IMG/VR virus record: IMGVR_UViG_3300034691_000040
Location: 1-64,000 of that record
DNA: 64,000 nt
Strand: one strand, 5' to 3'
Origin: a virus
Shown: piece by piece, positions 16,065 to 24,997 of the stretch
Layout: each line of letters opens with the position of its first letter
Position numbering within the stretch: the first letter of the stretch is position 1
Position numbers and translations under genes: made by a program
The notes under the pieces: generated by a model
What the model saw: the letters and a program-made list of their open reading frames with translations, nothing else
Database searches by the model: none
Told to the model about the DNA's origin: nothing

Positions 16065-16697
16065 TTACGTCCAGAGGATCGTGTCAGATTTGAAAGCCGA
16101 AGCCAACGTTGGAGTGAAGCCAACCTGAGTCGTATCTCCGGGTATAAAAAACCGACTCGTAGAAGCTGCCGTGATCGTGACTTCAACCGAACCGGCTGCG
16201 ATGGGTACATCGACGATATCGTCAGTTGTCAATACCATGCCGCTGGCCGTGTTGATTGCCGCGATCAGACCTTGGGTCGAAGTAGCCGATCCGATGACGA
16301 TCGCGGTCAAGTTGGCTGGGATACGCGCCAACGATACGCGACTGTAATAGAAGTACATCGACCCTGATAACGCCGACGTTGCCCCCGCTGTGACATTTAC
16401 GCGGCTATTGTGTAGGATCGTTTCAGAACCAGCATAGCTCTCCGGCGCGCCGAAGGTAAACTGACTGGCTGGTCGAATGCTTTTGCTTTGCGCTAGCACA
16501 AGGTTCGCTAACGCTGTGATGCCATTTACACCTTTTGGAAGTGCGATATCCGACACTAACGCATAGCCCTGAACGTTTCTCAGAGTCAGGATATTTGGTT
16601 CTGGGTAAGTCGCGTAAGCTGTGACGCCACTCACTGCAGCAAGGTTGGGTTCTTTATAGAGCCCGTATGTCGTGATACCAGAAATGGAAGCAGACAT
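16065..16697 (-). CDS. virion-protein paralogue with N-terminal short repeats
   Basis: A 210-residue protein. Residues 1-60 hold two or three imperfect copies of a 19-residue unit: ISGITTYGLYKEPN, VSGVTAYATYPEPN, then VQGYALVSDIALPK. The rest is the family unit: the core reads ALSGSMYFYYSRVSLARI, followed by LIAAINTASGMVLTTDDI and STSRFFIPGD. It lies between two LamG-like genes, and the repeats resemble the closing strands of those proteins, so it may be a fusion of the two families. GGAGG precedes the ATG. Confidence 0.6.
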   Translation of the reverse strand: MSASISGITTYGLYKEPNLAAVSGVTAYATYPEPNILTLRNVQGYALVSDIALPKGVNGITALANLVLAQSKSIRPASQFTFGAPESYAGSETILHNSRVNVTAGATSALSGSMYFYYSRVSLARIPANLTAIVIGSATSTQGLIAAINTASGMVLTTDDIVDVPIAAGSVEVTITAASTSRFFIPGDTTQVGFTPTLASAFKSDTILWT

Positions 16698-16708
16698 GCG
16701 TTACCTCC

Positions 16709-17659
16709 TTATACATCCGGTGTCAAGATAACATCGGTGACATCAAGCACAGCGTTTGTCCAAGGCTGACCACCTGGGGCTGTTGCAAAAACACCGACTG
16801 GGTTGTTGTAGGTGATTACGTTGCTCGCAGCGCCGCTAACGTTTGCGCCCAGTAACTCGTCAGATCCATTTTTAAGCTTTACGGCACATGCGACCGTGTT
16901 AGCAATGGTTGATGCGGCCGCCACAGTCAGCTCAATCGCCGAAGCCGTAATCCCCGCCGGTAGGTCTGGGCGTAGCGACGCAATCAATGGATCTTTACTG
17001 ACACCAGATATACCTTTGGTAGTGTCCAGTAAGTCAAGGCTTCCGATCAGCGGGTTGGTGTTTGACGTTGTCCAACCCGTACCACTGACGGCATCGAACT
17101 GAATTCGTTTAACAACCTGCGCGCCGAGGAAACCACCGGTCCCACCCTGATCATCGTTGATGTAGATATCTCGCCAGTAGAACGCATTGGCCCCACCGCC
17201 TTTACCTTCTAGCCAAACGACACCACTTCGACTTCCAGCCGCACTGACCGAGGATATAGCAACACCGTTAACTCTGCGATCGATGTTACCTGTAGCCAGG
17301 TCCCAGCTAAACTCCAGATAGGCCGTTGTGCCTGGGACCATCGTCGCCAAAATATCTGAGGTGTTAAATACAGCAAGGCCTTGAACATATATGCACGCTA
17401 TCTGCCTAGTCCAAGCAGTTAAGATCAACCTCACCCCAAACCAGAGTTTCCCAACCGGAAGTGCACTATAACTAGCAAGTGGAACACTTAGCCGTTCTTG
17501 AGCAACCGCAGTGGTATTAAGAGCACCTACTCGACCATTCGATACAATCATTAAAGCGTTAGTTCCGGAGGTGTGTACGAGACCATGGTCGGCATTATTA
17601 ATCCATGTAGTAACGGCTTGAGTATAATGATCAAACCCAATCATTGCTCTTATAGACAT
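16709..17659 (-). CDS. LamG/concanavalin-like virion protein B
   Basis: A 316-residue relative of the proteins at 14955 and 17679. It begins MSIRAMIGFDHYTQ, has the hallmark YWRDIYINDDQGGTGGFLGAQVVKRIQ, then GWTTSNTN, and closes with PWTNAVLDVTDVILTPDV. The order of elements (jelly-roll, W-R-D-h-x-h segment, FLG, closing strand) is shared by all three. Probably a surface protein of the particle. Confidence 0.6.
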   Translation of the reverse strand: MSIRAMIGFDHYTQAVTTWINNADHGLVHTSGTNALMIVSNGRVGALNTTAVAQERLSVPLASYSALPVGKLWFGVRLILTAWTRQIACIYVQGLAVFNTSDILATMVPGTTAYLEFSWDLATGNIDRRVNGVAISSVSAAGSRSGVVWLEGKGGGANAFYWRDIYINDDQGGTGGFLGAQVVKRIQFDAVSGTGWTTSNTNPLIGSLDLLDTTKGISGVSKDPLIASLRPDLPAGITASAIELTVAAASTIANTVACAVKLKNGSDELLGANVSGAASNVITYNNPVGVFATAPGGQPWTNAVLDVTDVILTPDV

Positions 17660-17678
17660 GCTTTTTTAACTCCGTTAA

Positions 17679-18740
17679 TTAGACAGCCGTATCTGGCGTT
17701 AATTTGAAGGACACTGCTGCAATTTTAGCCGTGTTCCAATTGCCGCCATCTAGAGCTTTTGAATAGACGCCTAATGGTAAACCATATTTCAAACCACCAG
17801 CCGGGGTCAGTGCTGCAATTGCCGGTAGGTTAACGCCGCTAGCGCTAATCTCTACTTTTGTAGGACTGACTGAAATGGTGGTACTGGCACCTGCCATACT
17901 GAAAGCCACACCTAACACGCGCGCACCTGTTATTGCCGAACCGCTTAGTCCAACCGTCAATGGCGTTTTATCGGTCGGTGAATTAATCGTTACGGCACTT
18001 GGCTGAACCAGGTTCATGGTATCGGTTAATGACGCAGATCCAGAACTTGGCGCCCAGCCGGCACCCGCAGCACTAGCCACACTCAACGGTACGATACGGG
18101 CTTGACCGATCGAGCCAGTGATACCATCTCCGGCTATATCGTCGATTACGTGCACATCACGGATAGCGAAACGCGTTGTGCCGTTAGTGCCGATACCGCT
18201 CAGTACAAAGTTCAGCACCAACTTACCGGCATCCCAGGCTGTAGCACCAGCCGCTGACAGAGTGAACGTGCGAGTAGCGGCCTGCGCGACACCATTGACA
18301 GTATAACTGGTAAGGCCTGTCGTGCGGGTATACGTGACCTCAACAAACAGTTCAGCACCTACCGCCTGAGTCGCTAACCAAACGGCCGATGTGGTGAATA
18401 GATAATCAACACCTACGTTTGGAGCACCTTCTTGAGCAAAACTCAACACTTGGTAGTTACCGGCGATCGCCGATAGTACTTTTAGCTTGAAGCAGATCGT
18501 GATGCGCGCGGCGGAGGCAGGTACGAACCCATTAAGAAACATGGGTACATTACTGATTATACCTGAGGTTGACGCCATGCCAGAGATGTAACCATTCTGG
18601 TCGATGCACGCCTTCGTTGGGTTTTGACCAAGACCAGCACCCGGAATGCCTGAACTGGTCCACCAATCGGCGAATGTTGTATTCACTACCGGATTGGTTA
18701 CCTTCAACGCACTGTCGGTGCCAAAGATTGCACGAAGCAT
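17679..18740 (-). CDS. LamG/concanavalin-like virion protein C
   Basis: A 353-residue protein starting MLRAIFGTDSALK, with the hallmark FAIRDVHVIDDIAGDG..GSIGQARIVPL and GWAPSSGSASL, closing with WNTAKIAAVSFKLTPDTAV. It is the first and longest of the three LamG-like genes in transcription order. The C-terminal 120 residues are Ala-, Thr- and Ser-rich strands, like other phage surface proteins. Confidence 0.6.
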   Translation of the reverse strand: MLRAIFGTDSALKVTNPVVNTTFADWWTSSGIPGAGLGQNPTKACIDQNGYISGMASTSGIISNVPMFLNGFVPASAARITICFKLKVLSAIAGNYQVLSFAQEGAPNVGVDYLFTTSAVWLATQAVGAELFVEVTYTRTTGLTSYTVNGVAQAATRTFTLSAAGATAWDAGKLVLNFVLSGIGTNGTTRFAIRDVHVIDDIAGDGITGSIGQARIVPLSVASAAGAGWAPSSGSASLTDTMNLVQPSAVTINSPTDKTPLTVGLSGSAITGARVLGVAFSMAGASTTISVSPTKVEISASGVNLPAIAALTPAGGLKYGLPLGVYSKALDGGNWNTAKIAAVSFKLTPDTAV

Positions 18741-18745
18741 GTTTG

Positions 18746-19150
18746 CTACTCCTCTACGGCAACTGGTACTGGCTCATCCAGCGGTGGCTCCTCAGTGCTC
18801 ACCACAGGCGCTTTAGCGGCGGGTTCGTGCCAGCACATGTAGATAGTACCAGCGGGAGCTGTGGACACCTCTGGGAACTTCAGACCGAGAGCGTATTTGA
18901 AGAAGCTGAAGGTGGGTAACGAGACCTTGTTCAGATCGTTAAACACCACTTCTACGCCATTGAGGGAGTATTCTGTTCCATACTCCTCCATGTTCCACTT
19001 ATCCTTATCCGCCTGATCAGCGCCTTCTGAAAGTACCGCCGCAATCAAACGTTGATTGCTCTCATCGAGCAGACCCAGTGGGACAGCTGCCAGTTCATTA
19101 CCGTGCAGGGTGAAGTCCTGACGGATCAGGTAATTGGGCCAATTTGACAT
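18746..19150 (-). CDS. free-standing C-terminal (HYN-type) domain of the paralogue family
   Basis: A 134-residue protein. Residues 50-110 (KWNMEEYGTEYSLNGVEVVFNDL...FKYALGLKF....AGTIYMCWHEP) match the C-terminal domain of the long paralogues, which reads W...(Y/F)..GA.V.YNG......Y..V..L....G.LYLHYN. The N-terminal unit is absent. A proline- and acid-rich tail follows. It shows that the second domain can exist alone. Confidence 0.5.
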   Translation of the reverse strand: MSNWPNYLIRQDFTLHGNELAAVPLGLLDESNQRLIAAVLSEGADQADKDKWNMEEYGTEYSLNGVEVVFNDLNKVSLPTFSFFKYALGLKFPEVSTAPAGTIYMCWHEPAAKAPVVSTEEPPLDEPVPVAVEE

Positions 19151-19168
19151 GTTGAAAATCCTCTGGCG

Positions 19169-19663
19169 TTAGAAGCCGATTAACTGATTGCTGTTAAACG
19201 CCGTGGTGATGTCCGGCGCAGCTGGGAACTTCAAACTGGCAGTACCGAGCCAACCAAGACTTGTTGAGGTGGCTTCAAGCACTGCGACCACCTTTCCGTT
19301 AACGGTAGCGGACGCATGCTCAACTAAACTTGCAGCCGTAATCGGGACGTTAATGTACCCTATTACTAGAGGGAGCCATTGGGCGACTGCCAAGTTCTCT
19401 GTGATGCTGCAGCTAGTCAGGTCAAAGTTCTCCAATCCGCTAAGATTCAGACGGTCGTAAAACACTGTCGTGAACCCGATTGCGATGGTTGAAGAATCCG
19501 CTACTTTAAAATCAACCGCGGTGTTTTTACCGTACGTGGTTAACTCTGCAGCTGTTGGTGTTCTTGGCGAAGCGAACGATAGCTCTGTGGTTGAGAACGA
19601 GACACCGCCGGCAACGTTTACCATAGCCGTCAGGTCTGCCGCACTTGTTACGAAAATGCTCAT
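19169..19663 (-). CDS. virion-protein paralogue, short form
   Basis: A 164-residue protein with the family core (IAIGFTTVFYDRLNLSGLENF), the second signature STSLGWLGTASLKF and an ending DITTAFNSNQLIGF. The spacing between signatures is shorter than in its neighbours. It is followed immediately by the free-standing C-terminal-domain gene, so the pair at 19663-18746 resembles one long paralogue split into two genes. Confidence 0.6.
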   Translation of the reverse strand: MSIFVTSAADLTAMVNVAGGVSFSTTELSFASPRTPTAAELTTYGKNTAVDFKVADSSTIAIGFTTVFYDRLNLSGLENFDLTSCSITENLAVAQWLPLVIGYINVPITAASLVEHASATVNGKVVAVLEATSTSLGWLGTASLKFPAAPDITTAFNSNQLIGF

Positions 19664-19671
19664 AGCTGACC

Positions 19672-20577
19672 CTACGCGTTATAGTGAATGATGATCTTGC
19701 CAGCAAACCAGCTATTTGCCCCACTCTGAATTACGATGCACCGAGTGTACTTAGCCGAGTTACCTTCAGGAATTGCGACGTTAGGCAAGGTATACTTGTA
19801 CCAGATCACTCCGGTAATGCCACCGGATTCCGTAACCGTTCCTGTGTTCCAGTCGGTCCGCGACGTGTTGGCCAGCAAAAAGTTTACAACCTGCGTTACC
19901 GTGGAATCTGTGGATGACGGCGCGCTGCTGGAAGCAAGAGCCTCAAGAAGAGTTTTAAGACTGCTTGCATCTTGACAGTAGACCAGGAACTCACCTTGCG
20001 GTTTTCGCCCAGCCGTGGTGAAGTCGTTGCCGCCCGGATAGAGCCTGCCAACTAGCGCCCGGTTTGCGTCAGTAATGATGGAGGTGATTAGACGCTTACC
20101 ACTCACCCAATTGAGGACGAAACTACCTTTGTAACATAACGAGGTAGCTTTTATTGCAATGGTAGTGTTGCCGCCATTGATCGCCCCAGTGTTAGTGAAA
20201 TCAGCATCTACGATATTGATACCGTATTGGGATCTGAAACTACCTTTCCAAACAGCCTCCGCCAGCGTCGTCCCTGCGGAATAATCAGTAAGCTTAATAA
20301 CCATGGATTTGAATATGGTCGTCATGTCGATGCGGCGATACCGAATAGTCTGGTTACCTATCTTACCAGCGCCTGGCGCTGAGGAGACTGTAACCGTAGT
20401 ATCGGTATTATAAGCATCACCCGCTACCACGCTAACCGAAGTCGGCGCACTAAACTGAATAGTGCCTTTTGGAAACTGTGCTGTGAATCCAGGGTTACTG
20501 TATTCGATCAGCTTATAGAGCAGGTCGGTGCTCGATAATTTGTAATCTGTTGGTACCGGCAGACCTATGTTAGACAT
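19672..20577 (-). CDS. virion-protein paralogue, long form (type A)
   Basis: A 301-residue protein (ATG 20577, 8 bases after AGGAG). N-terminal unit: LLYKLIEYSN, GKIGNQTIRYRRIDMTTIF, ATSLCYKGSFVLNW. Linker: LVGRLYPGGNDFTTAGRKP, also present in the protein at 21522. C-terminal domain ends GKIIIHYNA. The shared GGNDFTT-x-GR linker marks these two genes as recent duplicates. Confidence 0.65.
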   Translation of the reverse strand: MSNIGLPVPTDYKLSSTDLLYKLIEYSNPGFTAQFPKGTIQFSAPTSVSVVAGDAYNTDTTVTVSSAPGAGKIGNQTIRYRRIDMTTIFKSMVIKLTDYSAGTTLAEAVWKGSFRSQYGINIVDADFTNTGAINGGNTTIAIKATSLCYKGSFVLNWVSGKRLITSIITDANRALVGRLYPGGNDFTTAGRKPQGEFLVYCQDASSLKTLLEALASSSAPSSTDSTVTQVVNFLLANTSRTDWNTGTVTESGGITGVIWYKYTLPNVAIPEGNSAKYTRCIVIQSGANSWFAGKIIIHYNA

Positions 20578-20597
20578 GCCCATCTCCTGAAGTAATC

Positions 20598-20621
20598 GAT
20601 GAGCGCCGCTTGGCGCTCATC
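20598..20621 (-). terminator. hairpin between array genes
   Basis: A 10-bp stem (20598-20607 with 20612-20621) with a 4-base loop, followed on the plus side by TATGCC. It sits between two minus-strand array genes, so it may attenuate the long transcript. Confidence 0.55.
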
Positions 20622-20631
20622 TATGCCCTAG

Positions 20632-21510
20632 TTATACCGCGTCAGGATTGAACGGGTCATTATAGTGCAGGTACAACAGACCAGCCGGAGTGGTGACGGT
20701 TGCATCAAGCTGCAACACGAGCACGTACTTGTACGCTGGGTTGGTTGGCAACGATGTCGAGTTCAGACCGTTGCTTACAACGGTTGCGCCAAACACGTTC
20801 CAGGTGGTAACGCCGGAAGTGTTCGCCCAAAGAGCTTTACCCGACCCGACGTCAACCGCTTTGAATGCCGTAACGAGGGCATCCGCTTTTGCCGATACCA
20901 GCACGCCGGTGGCGAGGGTTGCGATATCGGAGAAGTACGAAGTGAAGTCGTAAGGGTACATGTACAGAGGACCGTACACATCGGTATCGCTGGCGGTTGG
21001 GTAGTTCAGACCATTCAGCGAAGTAACCGTGATCACCTGATCGATTGCAGCACCACCGACTTTCACGATCAGATCGGTTTGCCCAACCCAACCCAAGCTA
21101 CCTGCCTTGGCTTTCAGTGTGGCAGTCAGGGTATTATCGCCATTGTCCACCAATGCGAGATCTTCCAGATCGTCATTGCCGAACATGATACCGGTCCAGT
21201 TGAGTAACGCCGGATACAGGCCATGTACGGTGGTGACACCGTATGCCGAACATTGGAAGCCGGGCATGTTAGTCGCCGACAAGGCGCTCAGACTCAAACG
21301 ATCGTAGGTCAGTGTCTGAGTGCCCTGATACAGACCACCCTGCACTGCGGTGAGTTTAATTGCGGTGTTGTGCGTAGTGACCTGACCGTGCCAAGTACCG
21401 GACACTGGCTGTGGTGTTCCGTAAAGGAAATCGCCTGCAACGTATGCCGTGGAGTTTGCTGCGTTCAAAGCCGCCAGGAATTCACTGAGCGGCTGATTCA
21501 TATACGACAT
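20632..21510 (-). CDS. virion-protein paralogue, long form (type B)
   Basis: A 292-residue protein. N-terminal unit: FLAALNAANS, GDFLYGTPQPV, GGLYQGTQTLTYDRLSLSAL, AGSLGWVGQTDLIVK, VTSLNGLNYPTASD. C-terminal domain: TWNVFGATVVSNGLNSTS, YKYVLVLQLD, AGLLYLHYNDP. The NGLNYP ending of the first unit and the VFGATV strand are shared with the gene at 23252, its closest relative here. Confidence 0.65.
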   Translation of the reverse strand: MSYMNQPLSEFLAALNAANSTAYVAGDFLYGTPQPVSGTWHGQVTTHNTAIKLTAVQGGLYQGTQTLTYDRLSLSALSATNMPGFQCSAYGVTTVHGLYPALLNWTGIMFGNDDLEDLALVDNGDNTLTATLKAKAGSLGWVGQTDLIVKVGGAAIDQVITVTSLNGLNYPTASDTDVYGPLYMYPYDFTSYFSDIATLATGVLVSAKADALVTAFKAVDVGSGKALWANTSGVTTWNVFGATVVSNGLNSTSLPTNPAYKYVLVLQLDATVTTPAGLLYLHYNDPFNPDAV

Positions 21511-21521
21511 TGGGTCTACCC

Positions 21522-22442
21522 TCAGACGTTAAAGTGAATGTAGTTGCGGCCGTTACCATAGGTTGCCACAAGAGCCTCTGGAGTATCCCAGGTCAGCAGA
21601 CGGTTGTAGTACTTGGAGTTAGCCTCTGGGTACTTGGTCGACGGCAGAGTGATGATTTCAACCCCAGCGAACATTGCAGTCACCCACGCAGACTGGGTAG
21701 GGAACGCAGTACCGAATGCGGCGTTACACTGGTTGAACACTGCGTTCAGGAATGTGGTGGTAGCCACGTTTTGAACCATCAGGTTCGGGTAACCCGAGTA
21801 AGGAGTGGTGCTCAGCAAGGCTGACCAATCAGTCGAATACATCAGGTTGTTCATGACAGGACGGCGACCTTCGGTGGTGAAGTCGTTGCCGCCTGGGAAC
21901 AGGCGCGCATTGAGATCAGTCACGGTGATCATGGAAGCCAGATCCTGAGGTGCACTTTTCCATTTCAGCTGAACTGTGCCGATATAGCCAAGGCTGGTAA
22001 CCTTAGTTTGCACGGTAACTGTAGACGTATAGAAACCATCTTCCAGAGTGTTGCCTCGGGTGATGTTGACATTAGCAACATCATTTTCTGTCAGGTTCAG
22101 ACCGTACTGCGCGTTGATGATCGGCAGTAGTTGGTACAGTGTAAACACGACAGTATAGGAGGCTGTCTGAGTAGCGGAGTAGCGGTTGATCTGAAGCACC
22201 TGGCCACGGAACAGTACCGCCAAGTCAAGGCGGCGGTAGTTCAGTGACTTACGCCCAATGTAATCACCACCGATCGAAACGCAGTTGATCGATGTGTTCA
22301 TTGCAGCGTTGCCAGAGACCGTCGCTGCCTTCACATCGGACAGTGCCATGTTCAGTGGCGTGAGCGGTACCGGCAGCAGCGGGTTGGCCTGATTGATGAG
22401 GTCGTAAACCAGCTCGCTCGATGGCTTGTTATATAAAGGCAT
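21522..22442 (-). CDS. virion-protein paralogue, long form (type A)
   Basis: A 306-residue protein. N-terminal unit: LVYDLINQANP, NTSINCVSIGGDYIGRKSLNYRRLDLAVLF, LLPIINAQYGLNLTENDV, VTSLGYIGTVQLKWK. Linker: ARLFPGGNDFTTEGRRP. C-terminal domain ends RNYIHFNV. Very close in layout to the protein at 19672, with which it shares the GGNDFTT-x-GR linker. Confidence 0.65.
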   Translation of the reverse strand: MPLYNKPSSELVYDLINQANPLLPVPLTPLNMALSDVKAATVSGNAAMNTSINCVSIGGDYIGRKSLNYRRLDLAVLFRGQVLQINRYSATQTASYTVVFTLYQLLPIINAQYGLNLTENDVANVNITRGNTLEDGFYTSTVTVQTKVTSLGYIGTVQLKWKSAPQDLASMITVTDLNARLFPGGNDFTTEGRRPVMNNLMYSTDWSALLSTTPYSGYPNLMVQNVATTTFLNAVFNQCNAAFGTAFPTQSAWVTAMFAGVEIITLPSTKYPEANSKYYNRLLTWDTPEALVATYGNGRNYIHFNV

Positions 22443-22447
22443 CTTGA

Positions 22448-23239
22448 TTAAACCTCGTCAAGCAAATTGTAGTGAAAATACAGAGGCCCGAAAATGTAGG
22501 CGCTGTTAACTACCGGTTGAATGGTGACCCGATCAAACGCTGGGTTGCTATCAGGAACATCAGCAGTAGCGGAATCAATCAGCTGCCCTTTGGCCCATGA
22601 TGGGATCTGCAAATAAATGCAAGCCGATTGAAAAGTTGCCCAATCGGTATACGACAGTGTCAACGGATTGATCTTTAACGAATCACGAAGACTGGTAAAG
22701 TCAATGCCCCAAGTTGCCATCCGTCCCGACTGCTTATTAAACGCAGGGTCGTTAGGGTGGTTAAACAACTTGAGCAAACGAATGCCGATCACTGACTCAA
22801 GCAGGGTTCTGCCGTACATGAGCTGAATCTGAACCTGCCCCACAAACCCAAAGCTTTCAGCCTTAGGAATAAGCGTCAATGATGCTGTCTCATTGAGAGC
22901 CAATGTGGGCGGTGTAAACGGTTCAAGGTCATCGATCGTAATGAACAGACCCAGCTGAGTATTCACCATGTCGATCACCATTTGTGTGGTGAACGGTACG
23001 ATGTTTCTTAACTGAAGACCTGCCAGTGCGTCGGTGAGGCTAATCCGCTTATACAGAAGCGTCTGACTACCCGTATACACACGACCAAGCACACCCTCGA
23101 TGGTAACCTGAGTGTTGTGCTTTTCATTACCTTCAAGGACCTGAGGGACCTGTGGGGTAATGTTGATCAGTGTGAGTGGACGTTTAGGAGAGTTCTTCTC
23201 GTTGGCCTCATTAAGAAGCCTTGTAATACTGTTGTCCAT
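22448..23239 (-). CDS. virion-protein paralogue, long form
   Basis: A 263-residue protein from the ATG at 23239, 8 bases after AAGGAG (an upstream TTG is less likely). Unit landmarks: ITRLLNEANE, NTQVTIEG..RVYTGSQTLLYKRISLTDAL, NTQLGLFITIDDLEPF, AESFGFVGQVQIQLM. The linker MATWGIDFTSL matches MATWGFDFTED in the gene at 24094. The ending is GPLYFHYNLL. Confidence 0.65.
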   Translation of the reverse strand: MDNSITRLLNEANEKNSPKRPLTLINITPQVPQVLEGNEKHNTQVTIEGVLGRVYTGSQTLLYKRISLTDALAGLQLRNIVPFTTQMVIDMVNTQLGLFITIDDLEPFTPPTLALNETASLTLIPKAESFGFVGQVQIQLMYGRTLLESVIGIRLLKLFNHPNDPAFNKQSGRMATWGIDFTSLRDSLKINPLTLSYTDWATFQSACIYLQIPSWAKGQLIDSATADVPDSNPAFDRVTIQPVVNSAYIFGPLYFHYNLLDEV

Positions 23240-23251
23240 CAGCAAGGCTCC

Positions 23252-24082
23252 TTAATCGACAGCAGGCGGGTTATAGTGCAGGTACAACGACCCACTCAAG
23301 CCTACCGAGTTGGTTTCATTGAGTTGAACAATGATCACTTTCTCGTAATCGGTGTTGACATCAGTTCGGCCAGTGGTGACCCCGGCGTAAGTAACCGTTG
23401 CCCCCATTACGCTATAGCGCCCGGCTGCTGTTGACGACCACACGTTTTTAGTGATCGCTGTCAGCACATCACGCACCACGTCGATCTGATCGACGCCAAC
23501 CAGCACGGTTTCCAACGCCACTGCGGAGGCGGAGAAATTCTGCCAGTAAGAGTAGGCGGCGGCGTATGGTTTATCGATCGAAGGCGCTGGGTAGTTCAAG
23601 CCAGGCAGTGACGTTACCGTTAGGAACGCCTCCAGCGGCCGCTGGCCTTGCGCAACGGTGATATCCACACTACCAATCCAATAACGACTGGTCGTCTTCG
23701 CTGTAAGCGTTATAGTGCCCACGCCGTCAACTAAGCCGGTTGGACCGTCAGTGAAGTCATCGGCCGTGAAGTTCAATCCGTAAAGCTTATTCAGGCGATT
23801 GGCGACATCCAGGATCGTGGTGAGGTTGTAGCCTTTGATGGACGTATCGATCAACGTACCCAAGTCGGCCAGATCAAGACGCTTATACAGGATCGGCACA
23901 GAACCATCGTAGGTACTTTGGACGTCCTTGGCGGTGATCGTCATGCTGGTGTTTTCACCAGACGCCCCTGTCGGAATAACTACAGGATCAGCGTACAAGT
24001 ATTCTGCTTCAACCAGAGTCACATTGTTCTGTGTCTTGATTGCCTTGAGTATTGCCTCAAGTGGCATTTCGTACAAAGCCAT
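23252..24082 (-). CDS. virion-protein paralogue, long form (type B)
   Basis: A 276-residue protein. Unit landmarks: ILKAIKTQNN, EYLYADPVV, NTSMTITAKDVQSTYDGSVPILYKRLDLADL, LNKLYGLNFTADDFTDG, TTSRYWIGSVDITVA, VTSLPGLNYPAPS. C-terminal domain: YSVMGATVTYAGVTTG, YEKVIIVQLNE, GSLYLHYNPP. It pairs with the gene at 20632. Confidence 0.65.
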   Translation of the reverse strand: MALYEMPLEAILKAIKTQNNVTLVEAEYLYADPVVIPTGASGENTSMTITAKDVQSTYDGSVPILYKRLDLADLGTLIDTSIKGYNLTTILDVANRLNKLYGLNFTADDFTDGPTGLVDGVGTITLTAKTTSRYWIGSVDITVAQGQRPLEAFLTVTSLPGLNYPAPSIDKPYAAAYSYWQNFSASAVALETVLVGVDQIDVVRDVLTAITKNVWSSTAAGRYSVMGATVTYAGVTTGRTDVNTDYEKVIIVQLNETNSVGLSGSLYLHYNPPAVD

Positions 24083-24093
24083 AAATGAAGCCT

Positions 24094-24900
24094 CTACGCC
24101 CGGTTGAAGTGGAAGTACGCGTCGCCGTTGAACTCAGGCGTTACGACGTTCTTTTGAATGATGACGTGACTGAAATCCGTGTTAGCGCCAGGGACGTCTT
24201 TAGTTGCGTAAAGCGTGACGCCAATCCCAAACCCGAAAACGTTGACGGGGAAATTAGGAAACCCGTTCTGAGCCATTATTGCCTTGACTTCTTGAGGGAA
24301 CCACCAGCCCTCACGATAGATCTTCAGCTTTACTTGGTCTTCGGTGAAGTCAAACCCCCACGTCGCCATGGACATGGATTTCTTGTTACTGACGATCGGA
24401 TCGGGGAATGCCAATACGGGCAGGGTCCGACTTACTACGGCTGAAGTAATGTCCGGCCGCAGACGAATAAATTGAACAACCATCCGTCCTTCGTATGCCA
24501 GGGAATATGGCTGAATAACGAATTGCAGGTTAGCCTGCTCGTTACCGCCCAGCCAAACAATAGACTGGTCAACGATGTCATTGGGTTCTAACGACAGACC
24601 TGTCGCCTTATTGATAACTGGCAACAGTCTAGTTAAACTGGTTTGGCCAATAGCCTCAACCACAGGCCGGATCTCTTTGAAGATAATCGAGAGATTCAGG
24701 CGCTTATAGTTAAGTACTGCGTATCCTTCGTAGTCCTCATTGTTAAACTGAGTGACTACAGGGAGTCGCGTAACTCCCCCCGCTACCGATTTAGGAAGAC
24801 CGTAATACAGATCGCCAGGCTCCAATGGCACGGGTAAAGCGTTGTTCGCATTGATAAGATTCATCAATGCTTGTTCAGATGTTCCTTGTAGAAGGAGCAT
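24094..24900 (-). CDS. virion-protein paralogue, long form
   Basis: A 268-residue protein; the ATG at 24900 is chosen because AGGAG lies 7 bases upstream, whereas a start at 24966 has no ribosome site and falls inside a hairpin. Unit landmarks: ALMNLINANNALPVPLEPGDLYYGLP, EDYEGYAVLNYKRLNLSIIF, LLPVINKATGLSLEPNDI, PYSLAYEGRMVVQF. Linker MATWGFDFTED. The C-terminal domain ends GDAYFHFNRA. Confidence 0.65.
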   Translation of the reverse strand: MLLLQGTSEQALMNLINANNALPVPLEPGDLYYGLPKSVAGGVTRLPVVTQFNNEDYEGYAVLNYKRLNLSIIFKEIRPVVEAIGQTSLTRLLPVINKATGLSLEPNDIVDQSIVWLGGNEQANLQFVIQPYSLAYEGRMVVQFIRLRPDITSAVVSRTLPVLAFPDPIVSNKKSMSMATWGFDFTEDQVKLKIYREGWWFPQEVKAIMAQNGFPNFPVNVFGFGIGVTLYATKDVPGANTDFSHVIIQKNVVTPEFNGDAYFHFNRA

Positions 24901-24936
24901 GACGTATCTCCTGACTAAATCATAACCGACATAGGT

Positions 24937-24978
24937 GTGTAGACGAGGATGAGGTAAACACCCCATCCTCGTCTACAC
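24937..24978 (-). terminator. long bidirectional hairpin
   Basis: A perfect 15-bp stem (24937-24951 with 24964-24978) with a 12-base loop, between the minus-strand genes at 24998-25546 and 24094-24900. It could isolate the strongly codon-optimised upstream gene from the rest of the array. Confidence 0.65.
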
Positions 24979-24997
24979 GGGGTAACTACTGATGCAC

